A program made the translations under genes and the position numbers. A stretch of DNA of 13,367 nt from UBA4735 sp035935465 (GTDB taxonomy: Bacteria > Chloroflexota > Limnocylindria > P2-11E), in contig DASYXA010000010.1 in assembly GCA_035935465.1 (NCBI GenBank), positions 1 to 13,367 on the forward strand. The letters are read 5' to 3'. Under the pieces are notes generated by a model. The model made no database searches, had not been told where the DNA came from, and was given only the letters and a program-made list of their open reading frames with translations. Positions 7,422-13,367 of the stretch are shown here, in pieces; positions within the stretch are counted from its first letter, which is position 1; the number at the start of each line of letters is the position of its first letter.

Positions 7422-7888
7422 CTCTCGGCCACCGCCGCTTTCACTTTCTTCAACGCGTCGCTCACCCGGGCCCGCGCCGCCTCCTCCGAGCACTCGAGCG
7501 CCGCGGCGATCTCGGCGTAGGGGAGCCCCTGCAGCTTCCGCAGCACGAACGCCGCGCGCTGCCCTGCCGGCAGCGTCTCGACCGCGCCCGCGAGGTCCGC
7601 GAGCGCGACGTCATCACGCTCCGGCGCCGCGAGGGCGAGGTCCTCCACGTTCGCGACGACGCGCTTCGCGCGGCGCTCGCGGTCGATCGCGCGGTTCGTC
7701 GCGATCCGGTACAGCCAGGCCCGCTCGTTGCCCCGCCGTGGCGGGGGCCACGCCCGGAACGCGGCGAGGAACGTGTCCTGGTAGAGGTCCTCCGCGTCGG
7801 CCCGCTGCCCCGAGATCCGCAGGGCGTACGCGAACAGCTCGCGCTCGTGGCGCTCCAGGAGCTGGCCGAAGGTCAGCGCATCGTCCAC
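7418..7888 (-). CDS. ECF-type sigma-70 family RNA polymerase sigma factor
   Basis: This 156-residue protein is a small extracytoplasmic-function sigma factor. Region 2 covers about 8-72, with LLERHERELFAYALRISGQRADAEDLYQDTFLAAFR (the -10-binding helix region) and RAWLYRIATNRAIDRERR. Region 4 covers about 102-152, with LPAGQRAAFVLRKLQGLPYAEIAAALECSEEAARARVSDALKKVK, the -35-binding helix-turn-helix. The open frame extends upstream to 8866, but conserved sequence begins only near this GTG. ATGs at 7960 or 7957 would add a 23-24-residue non-conserved extension that crosses the antitoxin operator. No Shine-Dalgarno is visible before the GTG, so the start is uncertain by about 24 codons. The gene overlaps the alkyltransferase gene downstream. 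No anti-sigma gene is present. Its targets are unknown. Confidence 0.88.
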   Translation of the reverse strand: MDDALTFGQLLERHERELFAYALRISGQRADAEDLYQDTFLAAFRAWPPPRRGNERAWLYRIATNRAIDRERRAKRVVANVEDLALAAPERDDVALADLAGAVETLPAGQRAAFVLRKLQGLPYAEIAAALECSEEAARARVSDALKKVKAAVAER

Positions 7889-7931
7889 TCGGTAAGTAGA
7901 ACGGAGGAGACGGCGTCCTGTGAGCCGCGTC

Positions 7932-7960
7932 TTGACGGCATGCAAAGTTGCATGCATCAT
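7932..7960 (+). promoter_or_regulatory. Candidate promoter of the vapBC-res-mod unit (leaderless)
   Basis: TTGACG (7932-7937) matches the -35 consensus at 5 of 6 positions. After a 17-nt spacer, CATCAT (7955-7960) matches TATAAT at 4 of 6. A start point about 7 nt further on would fall at or next to the antitoxin ATG (7968), giving a leaderless mRNA. This agrees with the lack of any Shine-Dalgarno there. The prediction is from sequence only. Confidence 0.5.
7938..7955. promoter_or_regulatory. Perfect inverted repeat in promoter spacer, likely antitoxin operator
   Basis: GCATGCAAAGTTGCATGC consists of two perfect 8-bp arms separated by AG. It fills the spacer between the candidate -35 and -10 boxes, 13 bp before the antitoxin ATG. 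It stands out as AT-richer than its surroundings. Type II antitoxins with ribbon-helix-helix domains typically bind such palindromes to repress their own operon. It also lies 50 bp upstream of the divergent sigma-factor start. Confidence 0.65.
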
Positions 7961-7967
7961 CGCCGGG

Positions 7968-8237
7968 ATGGCCCGCTCCGTCCGCTCCCGCGAGAAGGTC
8001 GATCTGCAGGTGCGCGGCGTGCCGTCCGCGCTCCGCCGGCGCCTCGGCGAGAAGGCCGCGCGGCAAGGCGTCTCGATGAGCCGCTTCGTCATCACGCTCC
8101 TCGAGGAGAACGTGGACCGGCCCGCGACGATCGACGACTGGCTCGCCGAGCTGGACGCCGAACGGACCGATCGCGCCGGCTCGTTCACGCCGTCGGCCTC
8201 GCTCCGCGAGCTGCGCAACGAGCTGGACCGCAGCTGA
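7968..8237 (+). CDS. Ribbon-helix-helix (VapB/FitA-like) antitoxin
   Basis: This 89-residue protein is the likely antitoxin of a type II toxin-antitoxin pair. Residues about 10-48 (KVDLQVRGVPSALRRRLGEKAARQG...SMSRFVITLLEE) fit a ribbon-helix-helix fold: a short beta strand, a basic helix, and a second helix beginning at the Ser-Met-Ser turn, as in FitA-like antitoxins. The acidic C-terminal part (about 52-89, DDWLAELDAER...LRELRNELDRS) is the usual toxin-binding tail. The frame is open back to a GTG at 7920, but that would put the promoter and palindrome inside the gene. The ATG at 7968 begins just before the conserved domain. Its stop overlaps the toxin's first codon (CTGA). The pairing with the PIN toxin makes the assignment strong; the exact antitoxin subfamily is less sure. 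Confidence 0.82.
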   Translation: MARSVRSREKVDLQVRGVPSALRRRLGEKAARQGVSMSRFVITLLEENVDRPATIDDWLAELDAERTDRAGSFTPSASLRELRNELDRS

Positions 8238-8647
8238 TCGTCCTTGACGCCTCGGCCGCCCTCGATCTCATTTTCGCGCCGCGCCCGCTTGCCGCGATCG
8301 CGACGGCCCTGCGAGGCGAGGCGGTGCACGTGCCGGCGATCTTCGACGCCGAGGCCTACGCGGTCGTGCGCCGCGAGCTTCGGCGTGGCCGGCTGAGCGA
8401 GGCCGCCGGCCTCGCCGCGCTCTTCCACATCCGGCGACTGACCGCCGCGCGTCACGCCATCGGCCCGCTGTTGCTGGATGCGTTCAGCGTCAGAGATCGG
8501 TTCGGCGCGCACGACGTGTTCTACGCGGTCCTTGCCCGCCGCCTCGGTGCGACGCTCGTGACGACCGACAAGCCGCTGAGTAGGGCGTGCGCCGGTTACG
8601 TGCGCGTGGAGATGTTGTCCGGAGAAACGCCGAGGGCGGGGCGATGA
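8234..8647 (+). CDS. vapC: VapC-like PIN-domain toxin with apparent CTG start
   Basis: This 137-residue PIN-domain protein is predicted to be a Mg-dependent ribonuclease neutralised by the upstream antitoxin. The domain starts immediately with LIVLDASAALDL, where Asp5 is the first metal ligand. Glu40 (IFDAEAY), Asp94 (AHDVFYAVLARRLGATL) and Asp112 (TTDKPLSRA) complete the acidic site. The typical family N-terminus is MIVLDAS, so the leucine codon CTG at 8234 sits where the start should be. There is no ATG, GTG or TTG in this frame between the start of the antitoxin coding region and that codon. The next GTG lies after the first catalytic Asp. The start therefore appears to be CTG, within a CTGA overlap with the antitoxin stop. 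The stop overlaps the res start (ATGA). The function is confident; the start mechanism is not. Confidence 0.85.
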   Translation: MIVLDASAALDLIFAPRPLAAIATALRGEAVHVPAIFDAEAYAVVRRELRRGRLSEAAGLAALFHIRRLTAARHAIGPLLLDAFSVRDRFGAHDVFYAVLARRLGATLVTTDKPLSRACAGYVRVEMLSGETPRAGR

Positions 8648-11292
8648 CCCAGCTGCACGAGGCACTCGAGACGCGCGTTCGCGACTGGCGAGCTGCGGGC
8701 TACCCGACCGGCTACGCGGCGATCGGGGAGATCTTCGCGCACGCCGTCGAGGGCGAGGTCGATGGCCGGCCCTTCCCGGCGAGCGGCTCGCTGCGGTATC
8801 TCCGCGCCGCGCAGTACCGCGCGCTCGAGGTGTACTGGTATCTCCGTCTGGTGGCCGGCACGCCACGGGTGCCGGCCCTGTACGCCGCGCTGTTCCCGCG
8901 TCCGAGCGACCGTCTCGAGGCGCTCGGTCTGGGCGCTCCGGACCTTGAACGGATCGCGCTCGATGACGGCCTCGACGGTCTCCTCTCGCGGATCGCGGGC
9001 GATCCCGCGTTCGCCGCGCGCCACGATCTCGACGCCCTGCGGGAGTCGTTCGTCTTGGAGTACCCGAGCTGGATCCTCGCCCTCGCGATGGGTGCGGGAA
9101 AGACGGTGCTCATCGGCGCGATCGTCGCGACCGAGTTCGCGATGGCGATCGAGTATCCGCGCGCGGAGCTGCAATTCGTCGAGAACGCCCTCGTGTTCGC
9201 GCCGGGCAAGACGATCATCGAGTCGCTCCGCGAGCTCGCCCGCATCCCGTACGAGCGTCTCCTTCCGCCGCGGCTGCTCAAACCGTTCCTCGCCTCCTTC
9301 AAGCTCACGTTCACCCGTGACGGCGATCCGGACATCCCGGTCATCCGCGGCTCCTCGTTCAACCTGGTCGTCACGAACACCGAGAAGATCCGGATCCAGG
9401 CTCGGCCCGTGCGCCGGAAGGCCGCCGATCAGCTGCGGCTCGCGGCGGCGGAGGAGCAGGAGCGCGAGCTCGCCAACCTTCGGCTCAGGACCATCGCCTC
9501 ACTCCCGCACCTCGCGGTCTTCAGCGATGAGGCGCACCACACGTATGGCCAGGGCCTCGCGAAGGAGCTCAAGCGCGTCCGCGAGACGGTCGACTATCTC
9601 GCGGCGCGGTCTCCGAACCTCATCTGCGTGGTGAACACGACCGGCACGCCGTACTTCGGCCGTCAGCCGCTCCGCGACGTGGTGGTCTGGTACGGACTGG
9701 GGCAGGGGATCGCCGACGGCATCCTCAAGGAGGTCGCCGGCAACATCCGCTCGTACGACGTCGGGCCCGATCTCGCCGCCGATTTCGTCACCCACGTCGT
9801 CACGGACTTTTTCTCCGACTACCGTGACGTCGCGCTGCCGGACGGGGCGCCGGCGAAGCTGGCCGTCTACTTCCCGCAGACCGACGACCTGGACGAGCTG
9901 CGGCCGCTGATCGAGCTCGCGCTCGCGGCAATCGGCATCCCTCCGGCGGCGATCCTCACCCATACGTCGAAGACGGGAAAGGACGCGGAGGACGCGTTCA
10001 ATCGGCTGAGCGATCCGGCCTCGTCGGTTCGGGTGGTCCTCCTGGTGAACAAGGGCACCGAGGGCTGGAACTGCCCGAGCCTCTTTGCCACGGCGCTCGC
10101 CCGGAAGCTCAGCTCCGCGAACAACTTCGTGCTCCAGGCGGCCAGCCGCTGCCTGCGGCAGGTCCCGGGCAATCACACGGCGGCCCGGATCTACCTGTCC
10201 AAGGACAATCAGGCGATCCTCGACCGGCAGCTCCAGGAGACGTATCGCGAGTCGATCGCCGACCTCGACCGGCGGGCGCGCGAGAGCCGCCGGGACGTGA
10301 TCACCCTCACCGCGGCGAAGCTGGACGCGCCGCCGGTCGTCGTCCGGCGGCCACGGCGGACCGTGCGCCGGGTCGGAGCCGACGTCGCTCCGCTCCGCAT
10401 CGATCGCCCGGCGGCATCGACGCGGGCGCTGATCGGATCGGCCTACGACATCGGGCCGCAGGTCTCGACGCGGAGGCTGCTCCAGGCCGTCGGCGACGAG
10501 ATCGTCGTGGAGCGTCCGGTCGACTCGATGACCCAGGTCGAAGCGGCGGTGCATCTCGCCGCGGTCCTCCGCCTCGACCTCAGGGCGCTCGGCGCGATCC
10601 TCCGGGCTGCCTATGGGTCCGACGACGTCCCGGTCACCGACCTCCCGGTCCTCCAGGGGCAGCTCGAGGCGCAGTCGGTGCGCTACGAGGTCGATGAAGC
10701 GGACGAAGAGGCGAGCCTGCGGATCTTGAAGCCCGAAGGCTTCGACCCGGAGCCGGGGCCCGATGGCCCGCCGACGTACACGGCGGAGATCACCTATCCC
10801 GTCGATCGCTCGGACCTGGTGTTCGGCCCAGAGCGGATGGTCCGCGAGAACGAGCGGGGCTACGGGTTCCACTACACCCCGTACAACTTCGACACGCATC
10901 CCGAGGCGTCGTACTTCGAGCAGCTCGTCCGGCTGCTCAACCGCGCGTCCTACGACGTCGCCGACATCTACTTCACCGGCGCCATCACCGCCCCGTCGAA
11001 GACCGACCTTGCCTTCTCCTACCGTCGGATCGACGGGAAGGTCGGCTACTACACGCCGGACTTCCTCGTGCGCTGCCGCGACGACCGCTGGCTGTTCGTG
11101 GAGGTCAAGCGCGAGGCTGCTCGCATCGATCCGATCGAGGGGCTCGACGGCCGGAAGGCCGCGAGCGTCCGCGACCTCGTGGCTCAAAATCGGGATCGGC
11201 TGGACTATCTGATGGTGTTCACCGCGAGCGACGCCGTGCTCGACGGCGACCTGGCCGCCGCGAAGCGTTTCGCCGAGACTTGTCGCGCATGA
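8644..11292 (+). CDS. Type III-like restriction enzyme Res subunit (SF2 helicase-endonuclease)
   Basis: This 882-residue ATP-dependent DNA translocase-nuclease is the probable restriction subunit paired with the downstream methyltransferase. An uncharacterised N-terminal region (1-140) precedes the helicase core. The core has Walker A LAMGAGKT (147-154), Walker B DEAH (295-298), motif III TTGTPYF (332-338), motif V VNKGTEGWNCPS (468-479) and motif VI QAASRCLRQ (498-506). The C-terminal nuclease (about 745-860) has YYTPDFLV and FVEVKRE, giving Asp806 and Glu820-Val-Lys822 of a PD-(D/E)xK site. All key residues are intact. The layout resembles the Res family sometimes named BPTD_3080, recalled rather than searched. 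Res precedes mod here, the reverse of the classical mod-res order. The ATG at 8644 overlaps the vapC stop and follows a G-rich stretch (GAGGGCGGGG), supporting this start over one 57 nt earlier. Confidence 0.9.
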   Translation: MTQLHEALETRVRDWRAAGYPTGYAAIGEIFAHAVEGEVDGRPFPASGSLRYLRAAQYRALEVYWYLRLVAGTPRVPALYAALFPRPSDRLEALGLGAPDLERIALDDGLDGLLSRIAGDPAFAARHDLDALRESFVLEYPSWILALAMGAGKTVLIGAIVATEFAMAIEYPRAELQFVENALVFAPGKTIIESLRELARIPYERLLPPRLLKPFLASFKLTFTRDGDPDIPVIRGSSFNLVVTNTEKIRIQARPVRRKAADQLRLAAAEEQERELANLRLRTIASLPHLAVFSDEAHHTYGQGLAKELKRVRETVDYLAARSPNLICVVNTTGTPYFGRQPLRDVVVWYGLGQGIADGILKEVAGNIRSYDVGPDLAADFVTHVVTDFFSDYRDVALPDGAPAKLAVYFPQTDDLDELRPLIELALAAIGIPPAAILTHTSKTGKDAEDAFNRLSDPASSVRVVLLVNKGTEGWNCPSLFATALARKLSSANNFVLQAASRCLRQVPGNHTAARIYLSKDNQAILDRQLQETYRESIADLDRRARESRRDVITLTAAKLDAPPVVVRRPRRTVRRVGADVAPLRIDRPAASTRALIGSAYDIGPQVSTRRLLQAVGDEIVVERPVDSMTQVEAAVHLAAVLRLDLRALGAILRAAYGSDDVPVTDLPVLQGQLEAQSVRYEVDEADEEASLRILKPEGFDPEPGPDGPPTYTAEITYPVDRSDLVFGPERMVRENERGYGFHYTPYNFDTHPEASYFEQLVRLLNRASYDVADIYFTGAITAPSKTDLAFSYRRIDGKVGYYTPDFLVRCRDDRWLFVEVKREAARIDPIEGLDGRKAASVRDLVAQNRDRLDYLMVFTASDAVLDGDLAAAKRFAETCRA

Positions 11293-13124
11293 CGATGAGC
11301 CCGGCCAAGCCGAAGCGCGAGAGGATCGCCGTCGGGCCTGCGAAGGGCCGGCCGATGCTGTCGTGGGTGGGGAAGCGCCCGCTCCGTCAGGTCACCGCGT
11401 TCCCGGCGCAGGAGGCCGAGCGCTTCGCGATCAAGGGGGGGGGCCTCGCCGGAAGCGTCGACTGGACCGACTGGCCCGCCCGCTATCCACGGAGCGGCCT
11501 CCTCTTCCACGGCGACAACAAGGAGGTGCTTGCCCACCTGCTCGCGAACGGCTTCCGCGGCACGGTCGATCTCGTCTACATCGACCCGCCGTTCGATTCC
11601 GGAGCCGACTACGTCCGCCGCGTCGCGCTCCGTGGTCCCGCTGGTACGGTGCGGCTCGACGGTCAGGGCTACACGCTCGGTGAGCAGATCCAGTACACCG
11701 ACATCTGGGCGAACGACAACTATCTGCAGTTCATGTACGAGCGGCTGATGTTGATCCGCGAGCTGATGAGCGACGGTTCGGCCATCTTCCTTCACTGCGA
11801 CTCGACCCGCGGCCACCAGATTCGAATGCTCATGGATGAGGTCTTCGGTCCGTCGGCGTTCCTCAATGAGATTGTTTGGAGCTATCGACGGTGGCCCGGG
11901 AATGTTGACAGTTATCAGGCGATGCACGACACGGTCTTCTACTACGTTGCGGAAATCAGTCGGAAACACGTTTTTCACAAGACTTACGAAGAGGCGTCGC
12001 CATCGTACATGCGCCGCTTTGGTGGAAAGACCCAACGGCTCGATGAGACTTCGAAGACTCGAAAGATCACTGTCGACGAACCAACAAGGGGAATGCCTAC
12101 CCGAGACGTTTGGGACTTATCAATAGTTGCAGGTTCGAAGGCAGAGCGCGAAGGTTATCCGACGCAAAAACCAGAAAGCCTGCTGGAGCGCATTATCGCC
12201 AACTCATCCAATCCCGGCGCCCTCGTCCTGGACTGCTTCATGGGCTCGGGCACCACAGCAGCGGTCGCGCAGAAGCTCGGTCGGCGTTGGATCGGCTGCG
12301 ACATCAACAAGGGCGCCATCCAGACGACCGCGAAGCGACTCATGGAGATCATGGACGCGCAGGCCGGCGACACGCGCGGCACGCTCGACCTTGACGACAC
12401 CGGCAAGCCGGCCCAGCTCTCATTCACGACGTACCGGGTGAACGATTACGACCTCGCGATCCAGCACAACGAGGCGGTGAACCTCGCCTGCGAGCACCTC
12501 GGCGTGGTCCGGACGCGCACCGACGGCTTCTTCGACGGCACGCTCGGCCCGCGGCTCGTGAAGATCGTGCCGTTCGACCACCCGATCACGCCGGTCGACC
12601 TGGACGAGGTCGCGCGCGAGCTCCGCAACCGGCCGGGCGAAGATCGTGACGTGACGGTCGTCGGGCTCGGCCGCGAGTTGGCCTGCGATCCGTGGCTCGC
12701 GGACCACAACCGCAAGGGCGCGCCGAATCAGATCGCGCCGGTCGACCTGCGGACCGACCCGCGGTACGGCAAGTTCTTCGCCCATCAGCCAGCCGCGGCG
12801 ACCGTGACCATGAGCCGCACCGGCGAGCGCGTGCGGATCGTCATCGAGGACTTCGTCTCGCCGTCGATCGTCGAGCGCCTCGCGTCGCAGGACGGGCTCA
12901 TCGCGCCGCGGATCACCGACTGGCGCTCGATGGTCGACAGCGTGCTCGTCGACACGAGCTATGACGGCGCGGTCTTCGACGTCGCCCTCGCGGATGTGCC
13001 CGAGCGAAAGGACGACCTCGTGGACGGCCAGTACGACCTGACGCTGCCTCCGGGGGCCACGACCGTCGCGGTGAAGATCACCGATATGCTCGGCGAGGAG
13101 CTGCTCGTCACCGCGGAGGTGTAG
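11289..13124 (+). CDS. Site-specific DNA methyltransferase, beta class (type III-like Mod)
   Basis: This 611-residue enzyme is predicted to methylate adenine N6 (or cytosine N4) and to provide recognition for the Res subunit. The catalytic motif IV DPPF is at 99-102 (LVYIDPPFDSG). YPTQKPESLLERI (290-302) and the AdoMet-binding motif I LDCFMGSGTT (314-323) follow, then GCDIN with Asp338. The order IV before I defines the beta class. The region between them, about 195-285, is the probable target-recognition domain. It is encoded by a lower-GC stretch with codons such as TTA and ATA that are foreign to the surroundings. A long C-terminal domain (about 365-611) of unknown fold follows. A G9 run (11435-11443) encodes the Gly triplet 50-52. 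The ATG at 11289 overlaps the res stop (ATGA); TTG 11280 is a less likely start. Confidence 0.9.
   Translation: MTMSPAKPKRERIAVGPAKGRPMLSWVGKRPLRQVTAFPAQEAERFAIKGGGLAGSVDWTDWPARYPRSGLLFHGDNKEVLAHLLANGFRGTVDLVYIDPPFDSGADYVRRVALRGPAGTVRLDGQGYTLGEQIQYTDIWANDNYLQFMYERLMLIRELMSDGSAIFLHCDSTRGHQIRMLMDEVFGPSAFLNEIVWSYRRWPGNVDSYQAMHDTVFYYVAEISRKHVFHKTYEEASPSYMRRFGGKTQRLDETSKTRKITVDEPTRGMPTRDVWDLSIVAGSKAEREGYPTQKPESLLERIIANSSNPGALVLDCFMGSGTTAAVAQKLGRRWIGCDINKGAIQTTAKRLMEIMDAQAGDTRGTLDLDDTGKPAQLSFTTYRVNDYDLAIQHNEAVNLACEHLGVVRTRTDGFFDGTLGPRLVKIVPFDHPITPVDLDEVARELRNRPGEDRDVTVVGLGRELACDPWLADHNRKGAPNQIAPVDLRTDPRYGKFFAHQPAAATVTMSRTGERVRIVIEDFVSPSIVERLASQDGLIAPRITDWRSMVDSVLVDTSYDGAVFDVALADVPERKDDLVDGQYDLTLPPGATTVAVKITDMLGEELLVTAEV
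11435..11443 (+). repeat. G9 homopolymer near the 5' end of mod
   Basis: Nine consecutive G span Lys49-Gly50-Gly51-Gly52. It is the longest homopolymer noticed in the window. Loss of one G would shift the frame and end translation at 11748 (about 152 residues). Gain of one would end it at 11683 (about 131 residues). Both products would stop before AdoMet motif I. Confidence 0.9.
11820..12210 (+). other. Low-GC, atypical-codon segment in mod (probable exchanged target-recognition domain)
   Basis: Hand-counted G+C over 11821-12180 is 187 of 360 (about 52%). Sampled flanking coding lines give 67-72%. Codons that are rare in the window cluster here, for example the run TTA TCA ATA GTT GCA at 12118-12132. 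The reading frame is unbroken. The segment corresponds to about residues 178-308, between catalytic motif IV and AdoMet motif I. Confidence 0.8.
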
Positions 13125-13131
13125 CGCCCCG

Positions 13132-13367
13132 ATGCCCGAGCCGGTCCCCGCGCTCCTTGCCGATCTGTGCGCGCTGCTGGACCACGTCGGCGAGCGTGGG
13201 GTACCGCTGACCGACACCGGCCGGCTGCGCTTGACGGATGTGCGCGCGATCAATGCGCGCTGTGCGGCGCCGGACGAGCTCGACCGGCGCTACGGCGAGC
13301 ACGTCATCGCGGTCCGGCGCGAGGACGAGGCCTGGCGGGTGCACTTCCTGCGCCTCGCGGCGCAGGC
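13132..13367 (+). CDS. Hypothetical protein, N-terminal part (runs off the window)
   Basis: An open frame begins with ATG 7 nt after the methyltransferase stop and continues without a stop to the window end (78 complete codons). It has the same third-position G/C bias as its neighbours. The sequence begins MPEPVPALLADLCALLDHVG, followed by GVPLTDTGRLRLTDVRAINARC, then an acidic/basic helical stretch ending in AWRVHFLRLAAQA. I do not recognise the family. The phrase 'PLTDTGRLRLTDVRAI' faintly resembles the 'LTxxGNLP' segment of some uncharacterised, plasmid pRiA4b ORF-3-like proteins, which is a weak hint only. Its tight spacing suggests it belongs to the same transcription unit, perhaps as an accessory component of the restriction system. 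The GCGCCCC before the ATG gives no clear ribosome-binding site. Confidence 0.65.
   Translation, partial: MPEPVPALLADLCALLDHVGERGVPLTDTGRLRLTDVRAINARCAAPDELDRRYGEHVIAVRREDEAWRVHFLRLAAQ

Noticed and set aside
7920..7967. GTG at 7920 as antitoxin start
   Set aside because: It would place the promoter and the palindrome inside the coding region, and the added residues are not part of the ribbon-helix-helix fold.
7889..8866. Upstream extension of the sigma-factor frame on the - strand (482-residue version)
   Set aside because: It overlaps the whole toxin-antitoxin region antisense. The sigma domains are complete from 7888, and the extension has no recognisable domain.
9499..11187. Long - strand open frame (562 codons) opposite res
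   Set aside because: It is a high-GC antisense shadow of a gene with intact helicase and nuclease motifs, and its own translation shows no domain. The same applies to - strand frames at 441-1466, 1470-2294, 2315-3286, 3289-4545, 4361-6082 and 12420-13253.
11280..11288. TTG at 11280 as methyltransferase start
   Set aside because: The ATG at 11289 gives the 4-nt ATGA overlap seen at the other junctions and is a stronger start codon.
12110..12394. + strand open frames at 11836-12126, 12110-12394 and 12127-12441 as evidence of a broken methyltransferase gene
   Set aside because: The methyltransferase frame is uninterrupted across them and carries all the conserved motifs, so they are shadows.
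1..13367. CRISPR arrays, tRNA or rRNA genes, insertion sequences
   Set aside because: I saw no regularly spaced repeats, no tRNA-like cloverleaf and no transposase motifs. The window is filled by protein genes, and the longest non-coding stretch is about 79 bp (7889-7967).

Overview
The window is about 70% G+C and almost wholly coding. Genes are packed head to tail, mostly joined by 4-nt ATGA or GTGA overlaps, and two genes start with GTG. This suggests a high-GC, streamlined free-living bacterium such as a Chloroflexota (Limnocylindria-like) or actinobacterial lineage. That placement is an impression from composition and gene content, not a phylogenetic result.

Left region (1-6840, all + strand): seven co-directional genes with no gap above 13 nt. 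They are the C-terminal end of a molybdenum hydroxylase large subunit, its FAD subunit (with a four-cysteine Fe-S insertion like the PaoB/HcrB type), a GNAT acetyltransferase, an AlkX/YcaQ-type HTH_42 DNA glycosylase, an EamA/DMT transporter, a membrane-bound GAF-containing sensor histidine kinase and its OmpR-type response regulator. The end of the large-subunit gene carries two 48-bp-spaced copies of a GC-rich imperfect palindrome, and the second copy supplies the Shine-Dalgarno-like sequence of the FAD-subunit gene.

Middle region (6837-7888, - strand): a small ECF-type sigma factor overlaps a downstream O6-alkylguanine-DNA alkyltransferase gene by ATGA. The alkyltransferase and response-regulator genes converge and share a 4-nt overlap. 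The two stop codons sit within or at the edge of the loop of a predicted hairpin.

Right region (7889-13367, + strand): a compact defence-type cluster. A short divergent intergenic region holds a plausible promoter. Its -35/-10 spacer contains a perfect 8-bp inverted repeat, and its predicted start point falls on the ATG of a ribbon-helix-helix antitoxin. Then follow, each overlapping the next by 4 nt, a VapC-like PIN toxin (apparently starting at CTG), a type III-like Res subunit (SF2 helicase plus PD-(D/E)xK nuclease), and a beta-class DNA methyltransferase. A further open frame begins 7 nt later and runs off the window. The methyltransferase has a G9 run near its 5' end and a sharply lower-GC central segment (about 52%) coinciding with its likely target-recognition region.

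The most interesting hypothesis is that a toxin-antitoxin pair and a restriction-modification system share one translationally coupled transcript. The antitoxin operator would then control the restriction enzyme as well. The methyltransferase looks recombinationally mosaic and possibly phase-variable.
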